From positions 52,094,975 through 52,158,974 of the forward strand of contig JACSVZ010000007.1 in NCBI GenBank assembly GCA_014706295.1: a stretch of DNA of 64,000 bases, read 5' to 3'. The stretch is from Lycocorax pyrrhopterus obiensis. Its lineage: Eukaryota > Chordata > Aves > Passeriformes > Paradisaeidae. This document shows positions 1 through 8,999 of the stretch, one piece after another (positions within the stretch are counted from its first letter, which is position 1; every line of letters begins with the position of its first letter). The translations under genes were made by a program, and so were the position numbers. The notes below the pieces were generated by a model. The model was not told where the DNA came from, did not search any database, and saw only the letters and a list, made by a program, of their open reading frames with translations.

Positions 1-99
1 AAATAAAGCTATTCCACTACTACTCCATCATTTTTAAGATCTGAAGAGGTGAGACTTTCAATAATAACTTCTTCCAAGCTCACGGATGTTCCATCCCTT

Positions 100-556
100 T
101 TTGCAGAATGTTAAGTGAAGGTGGCAGGTCTGCATTAGCAGACAAGATGCTCCTGAGCGAAGGCGGCCAGAAGTCTGCATGAATGGACAAGACACTCCTG
201 ACAAAACTGAAACAAAGAAACAGAAGAGGTGGAAGCACAGCCAGATTACTCAGGAGAAATTAAAGCACTGTTTGAGCATGCAAGGGTGGGGACAGGAAAG
301 CTAAAGCCCGTTTGAGTTGGATCTGGCAAGGGACAAAGTACAAGAACAACAGTAAGAATGGCTTCTACAGGTGCATCAGGAGCTAAAGGAAGAAAAGACA
401 AGGCAAGGTGGGAGCCTGATGCTGAATGGAGCCAGGGAACCTGGTGACAGGACACAGAAAAGAAGACTGGTACTCCATGTCTTCTTCAATGACAAGACTT
501 GACTTCAGGAGTCCCAGGCCCGGAGATCTGATGTAAGGAAGACTTATCTTTAGTGA
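100..556 (+). mobile_element. CR1 LINE fragment, ORF2 region, left part
   Basis: This is a degenerate sense-strand piece of a CR1 retrotransposon open reading frame 2, from the stretch before the reverse transcriptase core. The part around 200-460 follows the remembered CR1 coding order (a lysine-rich KxKAQLELNLA-like stretch, then GFYRY-like, then LLNEAGDLVT-like), broken by stops and indels. An imperfect tandem duplication with a 45-base offset lies at about 128-200; both copies begin with GTCTGCAT, at 128 and 173. It cannot code. The same element appears to resume at about 1089, after an oppositely oriented CR1. Both boundaries are approximate. Confidence 0.7.
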
Positions 557-602
557 AATAGGACCAGGAATAGAAATATTTAAACAAACTTTAAAAAAAA
601 CC

Positions 603-1088
603 TCACACTGAAAGGGACCATTGGAGACCAACTTGTTCAACCCCCCTGCTCAGGCAGTGTCACCTAGAGCCAGCTGCCCAGGACCACATCCAGACAGCTT
701 TTAAACATGTCAAAGAATGGAGACTCAGTCTCCAAACAGTGCTCAGTCACTTTCACAGTAAAAAAGTATTTCCTGATGCTCAGAGAGAACATCCTCTGCT
801 GCAGTTTGTGCCTATTACTTCTTGTCACTGGGCACCCCCCAAAAAACCTGGCTCTGCCTTCTTTGCACCCTCCCCTTCAGGTATTTGTACACACTGAGAA
901 GATCCTGTTGAGCCTTCTTTTCTCTAGGCCAAACAGTCTCAGTTCTCTCTCTTCATATGAGGAAAGGCCCTTAATCATCTTAGTGGCCCTCCACTGGCCT
1001 CTCTTCAGTAACTCCACTTCTCACACGGGGGAGCCCACAACTGGACACTACACTCCAGATGTGGCCTCACCAGTGCTGAGTGGAGGGA
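603..1088 (-). mobile_element. CR1 LINE 3' fragment, minus strand, nested
   Basis: This is about 490 bases of the 3' end of a CR1 element read on the minus strand. On the plus strand it runs from the family's terminal segment (AAAGGGACCATTGGAGACCA near 611) through the antisense of the C-terminal ORF2 region. The part near 950-1085 is antisense to the CR1 RVQRRATKM...SYEERL coding stretch. It is 5'-truncated at about 1088, as is normal for CR1. A 168-codon open frame at 707-1213 on the plus strand is only antisense read-through of this repeat. Sense CR1 sequence on both sides suggests a younger copy inserted into an older one. Confidence 0.8.
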
Positions 1089-1445
1089 AGCCGTGGAAGC
1101 AAGTAACCTTGATGGGAGAGCAGTGGATGCTGTTCATCTCTACATCAGTAAGGCTTTTAACAACATCTACCATCACATACTTAGACAAGTGGATGAACTA
1201 CCAACCAAATTAGTGGACAGTGAGGTGGACTGAAAACTGGCTGCACTGCTGGATTCAAGAGGCTGTGGTGAATGGCACAAAGTTCAGCTGGAGGCCAGTC
1301 ACACCAGCATACCCCAGGGATTAGTACTGGGACTAACACTGATTATCATCCTCACTGATGACTTGAGCGGTGGGACAAAGTAGACATACAGTTCCACAAA
1401 TTATATAATTGCAGACACTAAGGCACTGTTCATTTGAACTACCTA
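1089..1445 (+). mobile_element. CR1 LINE fragment, reverse transcriptase region, right part
   Basis: This is sense-strand CR1 ORF2 from the reverse transcriptase core. In the reading frames one can follow a VDAVHLYISKAFNN-like stretch, the counterpart of the family's VxYLDFxKAFD. Further on comes IPQGLVLG near 1309-1335, the counterpart of the family's VPQGSVLGP motif, and then an LTDDLSGGTK-like stretch. The catalytic YADD/FADD block is not recognisable. Stops and frameshifts make it a dead fragment. Relative to the left part at 100-556, roughly 400 bases of the remembered consensus order are missing, besides the intervening inverted CR1. Confidence 0.75.
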
Positions 1446-4400
1446 GAGGCAAACCTGTAAAAAGAGATCTTTCAGAAGTCCTTGTCAGAAATATTTCAAT
1501 TAAAAAGTTCTTAAATGCAAAATCTCCTTCTCTCAGTTCTTGAAGTTTTTATGTGGCTACATCTATAAACGGTCATCAAATGAAGAGAACCAAGCATCTC
1601 TAAGAGAGGCCACGAAGACAACCCCCACAGGACCTGTCAAGGGCAGGAAACAGCCTGCACCTCATGCTTGGTTGGCACCAACCCCTTCCCACAAAGTAAC
1701 TCATATTCCCTTAACTTAGCATGAGAATGGGCATACTAGGCAAGACCCAGCACACGTGAAGTTCCGGACCAGCAACGCAGGTTCCATGAAAGTAGAAATC
1801 CACACATCACATCCTCTTCCTACTCTGCCGAAACACTACTTGAAAACTTTGGGCACTAGTGTTATAAAGCATTAAAGACAGAGCAAGATTAACTAAGAAA
1901 TACAGGCAACATTTGCAAGGTAAGAGACTTAGTTTTATTAAGAGAATTCCATCACTATTTATCATATTCTAAAATATATACAAACATACAAAAAGCACAA
2001 CCTGCAAACTGATCTGCATGCAAAAAGCTAGAATCAGACAGCTAACACAAGAGCCCCAGAGATGGACTCCCCTCCTTTCAGTGCAGGTTATCACACTCTT
2101 AACAGAAACAATCAAAAAGCAACTAAATAGAACTGACAGAGTTTACAGTCCATCTTCAATTACAAAAACAATTTTGGCCTACATTAAAACACTAGTTGAA
2201 AACAACATGTTCAAACACTGCTGTAGGCACTTCCAGGACAGGGCAGCCAACTCCTTCAGAGATATTGGGAATATACCCAAGAATAAAATAAGCCAGGAAG
2301 TAGATATTAATCTGTCATTCCCCAGTTCACAACAGACTTTAACACTGGGCTCAGAAAATCCTTCTGAAGAGTAAAAAGATATCTCTCAAGTTACAAGTTA
2401 TATTGTATTTTGATTCTTAATAGGATATTAGCAGCTCCATTCTCAGAAACATGTCTTTTCCTTCATTTCTGCTTTATGTATTACCTACATCTGGCCAACT
2501 TCAGAGCCTGTAAACACCGGTACTGGAGATAAAACTGATCTCAAGCACAGTCATTCACATCTCTGCATGATTCAGCCCAGGCTAGACATACAGGTGGAAT
2601 CCTCCCTGCAGTGACAGGTCTGCTGCTCTGGCCTGGCCACAGAACCCAGAACTGAAATGAAAGAATACAGCTCTAATTCTTCCTTATTTCAAAGAAAGAA
2701 GAAGGATTAGCAGACTACCTGAACAATATGGGAAGTAGTAAAGGACGGACATGGATAGATGGAGCAACTGGAATAGTAATTTGTTAGAAGAGATGCAAGC
2801 AAGAGGCAATGTAGGGCAGAGCAGCTAAAAACAGAAAAAGAGAGCAAAGAAGGTTAAAGCAAAGGAAGGGCAAGACCAAAAATGCAAAGCAATGTTAAAA
2901 TACACTTGGGCATGAACTCACCTCTTAATTTGTACAAACACAAGCCTCTACAAAGTCTAGCTCCAAATATACAAGACTAAGGCCAGACAACGCTAATGGG
3001 GCATTTTTATGGAGCAATGAAGAACTCTTGCTGTACTTTTCACTTTGAGAGGCCCTTTCTCATATTTTACGTAATAGTCTAAGTTAAAAACATTATTAGA
3101 CATCTAAAGCCAAATCTGGGAAGCCGAAGTGTCTCTAATAAATTATCTGACAAAGGATGGTCAGAATCAAATAATCCCCTTTACTATAAAAAGCTGTACC
3201 ACCGCAGGTTTGCCAACCTAAGCACAAGCCTAAAGTATCTGGAAAAGAGGAAGACTGAACCACTGCTGTATGCACTGCATACATCTACCCTTCTTTTGGC
3301 AAAGAACAAACTTTGCTAATCCCATTTTAGTGTAAGGTTAAGGAAAGAATGACGGTATATAAATACGACTGTGATACTGGGAAGAAGCCAATCTACAAAA
3401 TAATATCAGTAGAAGCTACTAAATTAGCTAAATATTTGTTTGATACACTCACAAAAAACATCAACTACAACAAATTTAGCTAATTGTTGGGAATCAAATT
3501 CGAATTATTCTTATAATTAGAATCAAAGAAAATGTGTCTTGACAGTATTCTGATTTCAGACGCTTGACATAGTACTAATCTACTAAAAAAAGTAAGTACT
3601 GTCATTTTGACATTATCTCCCCCCCCTCCATCCAGTTGGACCAAGCTAGATACTAGGCACAAGACTGCCTCATGAATTAAATATAAACTTCTGGTAAGAA
3701 ATTATTAATTAATTTGAAGGTAGCACAAAATGCTGAAGGGCAAAAAAAAGTCCATATCCAAGAGAATAGCTCAAAAAACCCCTATGTATTTCTTAATTCA
3801 CTTCTATCAGCTTGCTAATTCGGAACTACTACAATATTTACTATAGGTTTGTCCTTATACCCCTTCACCTCCCATTAAAGCTTTCTTAAGCAGATGGAGT
3901 GCTTCTTACTATCAACACCTTACTGATCTTTCTAGGGAAGATAATTTACTAACTATCCACAGGAAACAAGCTCTTAACTCCCTTGTCTCTCTCTTGAATC
4001 AGATCCTCAGACAGCTATTTAATCAGAAAGGAAAAATACTTACTCTTTGAAGAAAAGAAGCTGATAAACTCTACCAATTTGCCAACCCACTTTTATAATT
4101 TTATTTCTTTGCTTGAATTTTACTCCTCCTGAAGACTCCCACAAACTCTTTTTTCCTAATTCCTTTAGAGCAGAATTAATTAAAAACCCTTATGTACTCT
4201 CTTTACCTGCATATTCCTAAATAACGTTCTTAACTTAGAAAATATTAACCTCACTTTATAAAATACAACTCCTAATTGAGAATAAAGCAAGCCACCCTGC
4301 CTTCAGCCATCAGCACGGGCAGATTTAACAGAACCACCCAGGTTTCCAAAAGCTTAAGCCACAGGCATCATGAGGTCTCATGCACCAAGCACTATGACAG

Positions 4401-5860
4401 CCTAGTAGAAAAGATACAGACTCCTCAAGACCTCCAATACACTTAAAGTGCCTGTTTTATTTTCAAAGAGAAACCATTGAAAAACTCACTTGCTGAGAAC
4501 AACCCAGTTTATCAGATTAACTATAGAATCAGCACCACTATGATGAAGTATGACATAGATACAGTAGACATGTCTAGATAGATTTATTACAATGAAAACA
4601 TCATCAAGATGTACACTTTTCCATGCAGAGAGGCATAATATGGTTTATTTTAAATTTCTGTATCATACTGAAATAAGAATTCTATTTCAAGGCACATCTG
4701 ATTTCAGCAACAGATCAGGCCATCTCTGGAAACAGTGATACACAGATCACAAACAATTTCGGGGTTTGTGGCATTTCTTCTCCCAACACCCTAAATCTAT
4801 TTCTCGGCACACAATGCCAAGAATGTGTTTTCAATCTTACTGCAATATATACTTCAATCCCTGCTAAACATAACTTGAAAACTTTATTAAGGCACAAGTC
4901 AGCATGCTTGAGTCTCTACCATATTAAGTTACTTAATTGAGCAAAAATATCAGGAAGCCACCCCCGCCTTGGAGCCCATCATGCCTTTCCCTCCAACAAC
5001 TTGTACACTGGCTTACTGTTTTATACCAGGAACCTGACAGTGGACATACAGAATGCCACAGTTGTTCACTCACCTACAAAATACTTATGTTTCACATGAC
5101 AGTTACGAGCTTACAACAACTGAAAGCAGAAAACACTTGAGAGACATTAAGCTAACATTGTAGCAATTTTCAGAGAACAAAGCTGTCACTTGAATAGACA
5201 GGTGCTTACATTACATGCTCTTAGAAGGGACAATCTACTTTCAGCCTGATCTCAGGAGAAAACTTAGGTTCCAAGGACAAGTCCATCCAGAAGAGCAGAT
5301 GCCAAGCTTGGGGCAAGAGCATCTTTGAACCGTAAGGGACAACTTTCAAAAGGAAGAACCGAGTTTGTCCTGATAGATGAATGTAGGGTAAGAAACTGTT
5401 ATGCCAAATTCAAAATCTAGGAATTTGCTAAGAACTAGAGGCAAAGCACTGCCTCAGCTTAAGCAACTCTAATCAAGCGTTGCTGGGTAAGGAAGATGAG
5501 GAAGGGCTCATGGGGCAGGCAGCTGCTGTAGCAATAGGGGAAGGCCGAAACACCGAGGCTGTTTCAGGAGTAACACCCCTGCCAATAACCAGTTTACGAT
5601 TTATTATAATTTTAACCCCTCCCCCTTTCTTTCTCCAAAGGTTTCATCCCTTTACTAAAGCAGGCTGCAGACGGGGTAAGAAAGGAAAGAAACCAAAGCA
5701 CTCTTCTCGACAGCCAGAGGAGGACTCTGAGGAGCCACACACCCGCAGAGACGCCCGTGAGCCAGACCCCGAGAGCTGGGGGCACGGGAGTCTCTCCAGG
5801 AAGCTGAAGTAGCAGTAGGGTGTATTCAAACCGTGTCACATATTTAAAAAAAAAATAATA
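1446..5860. other. No coding exon seen; presumed first intron of the leftward gene
   Basis: About 4.4 kb of AT-rich sequence with no exon I can support on either strand. I looked for SETD3 exon 2 (proteins starting MGKKSRVKTQ and containing GKEWEEYVQIR) on the minus strand and did not find it. A minus-strand AATAAA lies near 1932-1940, with AT-rich sequence resembling a 3' UTR on its upstream side (to about 2450), but there is no coding sequence to attach it to. The small open frames here have no recognisable similarity. Confidence 0.5.
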
Positions 5861-6337
5861 ACATCATCATGGGGAAAGCAGTTTTAAGCCATTCGCTTTG
5901 CTAATTGTTTCTATCAGCCTCTCGAGGGGGGATGAGGCAAGGGAAAACGCCAATGCCGCCGCCTGGCTCACTTGAAACCCGCGCAGGCCGGGCTGGAACG
6001 AACCCGGCCCGCCCACGGCGGACCCGCGGGACGCGCCGGCCCCTCCGGCCGGGCAGCGGGAGAGGGAAAGGCCCGGGCGAGCCGGGACGCAGGCTGAAGC
6101 TCCCGGGGGAAGGAGGCCCGGACCGGCCACGCAGGAGAAGGCGGGGGCGGCGAGGCCCGCGGCGCGCGCCCCGGGGCGGCGGGAGGGGGTGTCCGGAAAG
6201 AGCGGCGCCTCCCGCGGGGAAGGAGGCGGCGGAGCGCGGCAAGGCGACGCCGCCCGGAGGGATGAGGGGAAGGGCCCATACCGCGCCGGGGCGAGGGGCT
6301 GAGGCAGGGGAGGGAGCCCGGGCAGGCCCCGCCTTAC

Positions 6338-6470
6338 CTCCCGCCAGCGGCCGCTCCTGCCTGGCCCGAGGGAGCGGCGCACCCGAGCCCGTGCCGGACG
6401 CCGCTGCCCGCGGTGGGGAGGCGGTGGCTCCGCCCGGCCCCGCCCCCTCTGCGCCCCCCGCCGCCATTGG
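6338..6470 (-). other. SETD3: Probable 5' non-coding first exon of the leftward gene, likely SETD3
   Basis: On the minus strand a good donor, GGGAG/GTAAGG, ends an exon at 6338. Upstream of it (higher coordinates) lie GC boxes and a CCAAT box at the distance expected for a TATA-less start; the 5' edge at about 6470 is a guess. The identity is inferred from the conserved vertebrate arrangement in which SETD3, an actin histidine-73 methyltransferase, sits head-to-head with CCNK. No SETD3 protein sequence is present in the window, so another leftward transcript cannot be excluded. Confidence 0.5.
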
Positions 6471-6811
6471 CCGAGCTGCCGCCCGCCGGAAGGCCCCGCC
6501 CCTCCCGCGCGCGTGGCGGCCAATCCCCAATGACCACCCGCTCGCCTTCGCGGCCGGCCTCGGAACAGGGCACGGCAGCGCTCCCATTGGCTGTCATTCA
6601 GTCCCTGTTGGCCCGCCTTCAGGTTTCTATTGGTTGCTGAGGCTTGCAATCTTCCCTTTAGCGTTCCGATTGGTCCCCTCCCAGGGCACGGCCGCACGTC
6701 GCCCGCCTGTTTGAGCTCAGCAGCCGCTGACGGAGCCGGGATTGGGCGGGAGGCGGGGGAGCGTCGCTTCTCATTGGCGGGAGGTGCCGTCCTCGCGCGC
6801 TGCGCCTTTCC

Positions 6812-6825
6812 GACGTGATGACGCA
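6812..6825 (+). promoter_or_regulatory. CRE/ATF-like double half-site upstream of CCNK exon 1
   Basis: GACGTGATGACGCA contains two ACG-type half-sites in direct orientation, including TGATGACGC, which resembles ATF/CREB family sites. It lies about 25-30 bases before the YY1-type element and so close to the likely CCNK start site. This is a motif match only. Confidence 0.4.
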
Positions 6826-6844
6826 GCGCGCGGCCTGGCCTGGC

Positions 6845-6933
6845 TCCCAAGATGGCGGCGCGCAGGGCACGGAGGCCGCGCTGTCGCTGAGAGGCCCCGC
6901 GCTCTGGTGCGGCTCCCGCTCCCCGCGAGCCCT
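6845..6933 (+). other. CCNK: CCNK exon 1, 5' UTR
   Basis: This is a non-coding first exon ending at CCCT/GTGAGT, donor GT at 6934. The 5' end is approximate and set by the YY1-type element. A second good donor, CTCAG/GTAAGG with GT at 7156, lies in the same island, so a longer exon 1 to 7155 is possible. As in mammalian CCNK, the protein start is in the next exon. Confidence 0.65.
6849..6859 (+). promoter_or_regulatory. YY1-type element, AAGATGGCGGC
   Basis: An exact AAGATGGCGGC, the form of YY1 site often found just downstream of transcription starts of TATA-less housekeeping genes. It places the CCNK start at roughly 6830-6850. The ATG in this element is followed by an early stop and is not the cyclin K start codon. 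Confidence 0.7.
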
Positions 6934-8732
6934 GTGAGTGCGCCGAGCCCGCCCGGGCTGCCCGCCGGCGACAGCCGCCCTTTGGGGAAAGGGGGAAGGG
7001 AGCGGGGAGGCCGGGGTGGGGAGCGAGCGCCTCCCCGGGCACCGGCAGCCCCGTCTACGGCGGGTAGGCGGGCGGGTGTGAGGGGAGTTGAGCATCCCCG
7101 GCCGGTTGGGGCTGCCGGGGCGGAGCTGCGGTCGCGGTCGACGGGTTCGGCTCAGGTAAGGTGTAAAAAAGCCGGGATCGAGCTCTGGAACTCTCCTCCG
7201 GATTAATGGGGTGCGTAAAAGGCAGGGAAAACTTTCGTTATTATTTCCGGGCGTTGCGGTCTGGATTGGGACATTTGAGATGGTTCATTTAGGATGTTTG
7301 CGGGTGACGATTTTCGTTCCTGGTTCCGTATTCGGAAATGCTTTCGCTGCTTTATAGAAGCAGATCTCTAGAAGCAGATCTCGTCGCTTCAGGCGGTTTT
7401 AGTGTTAACAGGTTTTTAAGCTACTTAGAAGTTAGGAAGCAAAATAGCTTGTAAGGAAGAAGAATCGTAACTGTTACAAAAAATAGCAGCTTTCTAGTAA
7501 ATATGATGGGAATGTGTGGTCGTGGCTTGGCGCGCTTTTTTTGATTCTGGAAATAGTTTTTAGTAGCCCTTTACTCTTTTTTGTGACAGAGTTTAGATCT
7601 GTCTGTGACCGATACCACGAGTTCTGAAGGTGATTCCAAAACCACCGTGAGGCAAAGACAGTTTCCTTTATTCTGAAAAAGAGAAGCTTTTTGAAGGTGA
7701 GCGAGGTGCTGATTGTAGGCATCGTTTTTCTGGCCGTTCACGTGATCTTCTTTCCGTTTTCGGAAGGGAAACATCTCGAAAAGTAATAGCCAAATTAAAG
7801 TGTTTTAAGTTTGGGTCTTGCTGTGGCTGTCTTGCTTAGAGCGCATATATTGCATCATATTAATCGCTGTTTGTTATGCAAACCTTTGCAGGTGACTGCA
7901 GTAATCTGTGCACAGTATCTGTAGTTAGTTGTATTACAGTAAGGGTAGTTTTGTGCCTGAAAAATAAAGGCAGTGTGTCTTCATTCTTTAAGTTGAGGCA
8001 TGGCTGAACATCTGTTGTAATTCAAACACCAGAAAGGTGCCTGCAGAGCTTTGTGATTTGCATCTATGCAAACACAAAGTGCTGGTAAACACAGGCAAGT
8101 AGGAGATTCTTGGAGTGTATTCAATTGCCTTGTTTTGGATATGATTTTAGATGCTGCCTTACTCTACGAGCTCACATCGGTTGACTTAATCTCGGTGTGT
8201 GAAAGAACACTGCTTTTGTTAACATTTTTTTCTTTAAGTAATACAAGTACAGATCACTTTACAGAGCTTCTGCCAAGTGATTGCTGCTCGGGGTATCCCG
8301 AAGAGCAGGCAGGTATTTAAGTGGCCATTTAGGCTCACCTCACCAATGGCTTTCCTAGTTACCAATGGTCAGCTAATCCCCCTAATTTTTCAAATCTTTC
8401 TGCAGCCATCTCTGAATTGTTTTTTCCTACTTTTATGGACAAAGTAGATGGAAGTTGTTCTACTCAGAAAGAGCAGATATTGTTGGAGATGTATTCTTGA
8501 AGTTTTCTTATTAAACAGATAGTAGCAAGGATAATCGATGGCTTTTTCTTTGGTTGTATTTGCAATATATGGGGAGGATAAAGAAAAGTTCTTTATTACT
8601 TGTCTTTGAGCATAGGAGAAAGTTCTTTCCAATAGGTCAGGCTAAACACTATTCCTCTTTACTCCTCTTTGAGCAGGAACTAGAGGGGGCAGTTCTCTAT
8701 TTTTAAAGAATTCTTTTTGTCTTTTCTTCAAG
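6934..8732 (+). other. CCNK: CCNK intron 1
   Basis: A 1.8 kb intron between the non-coding exon and the start-codon exon. It begins GC-rich inside the CpG island and then becomes AT-rich. It holds a perfect 14-base tandem duplication (TAGAAGCAGATCTC at 7355-7368 and 7369-7382). No coding similarity was seen. It ends at the acceptor TTTTCTTCAAG before 8733. Confidence 0.7.
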
Positions 8733-8999
8733 GTCCTGAAGTGACTCTCTGAAGACTTCATTTTTGAAAATTTAAAAAGCAAGGACAATTCTGTTTTAAT
8801 AAATGAAGGAGAACAAAGAAAATTCCAGCCCTTCTGTAAACTTGGCAAATCTGGACCATACAAAGCCATGCTGGTACTGGGATAAGAAAGATTTGGCACA
8901 TACACCCTCACAGCTTGAAGGGCTTGATCCAGCTACAGAGGCACGATACCGCAGGGAAGGGGCCAGATTCATATTTGATGTGGGAACACGTTTAGGGCT
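8733..8999 (+). CDS. CCNK: CCNK exon 2 (start codon; residues 1-65)
   Basis: The coding part is 8803-8999, after 70 bases of 5' UTR. It encodes [12 protein letters not shown], then [15 protein letters not shown] and [20 protein letters not shown], the entry into the first cyclin box. The donor is GGGCT/GTATCC with GT at 9000, leaving two bases of a Leu codon. Reading past it would add a few non-family residues and stop at 9039. A canonical AATAAA (8798-8803) overlaps the first base of the start codon. Confidence 0.96.

Larger units (their letters stand above)
5930..7160. promoter_or_regulatory. CpG-island bidirectional promoter (SETD3-like exon leftward, CCNK rightward)
   Basis: This is a sharply GC- and CpG-rich block in an otherwise AT-rich region, with no TATA box. 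It contains eight CCAAT pentamers. ATTGG on the plus strand begins at 6466, 6586, 6629, 6669, 6741 and 6773; CCAAT on the plus strand begins at 6520 and 6527. GC boxes of the CCCCGCCCC type lie near 6438-6450 and 6492-6502. A divergent pair of splice donors flanks the core: a minus-strand GGGAG/GTAAGG at 6338/6337 and a plus-strand CCCT/GTGAGT at 6933/6934. This is the standard layout of a shared housekeeping promoter, with NF-Y (CCAAT), Sp1 (GC box) and YY1 (AAGATGGCGGC) as the expected binders. Long open frames across the island reflect the scarcity of AT-rich stop codons and are not genes. Confidence 0.88.

Noticed and set aside
707..1213. 168-codon open frame on the plus strand
   Set aside because: It is antisense to a minus-strand CR1 fragment and then runs into a sense CR1 fragment; no protein is expected.
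603..1445. 5' inversion of a single CR1 by twin priming
   Set aside because: It would explain the opposite orientation of 603-1088 and 1089-1445, but sense CR1 sequence is also present on the left (100-556), so nested insertion explains more. Not excluded.
1446..6300. SETD3 coding exon 2 on the minus strand
   Set aside because: No sequence resembling MGKKSRVKTQ or GKEWEEYVQIR could be found; only the non-coding first exon is supported.
5867..7042. Open frame of 391 codons on the minus strand and several others across the GC-rich block
   Set aside because: They cover the CpG island and both first exons and are Ala/Arg/Gly/Pro-rich with no family features. High GC removes stop codons; this is promoter DNA.
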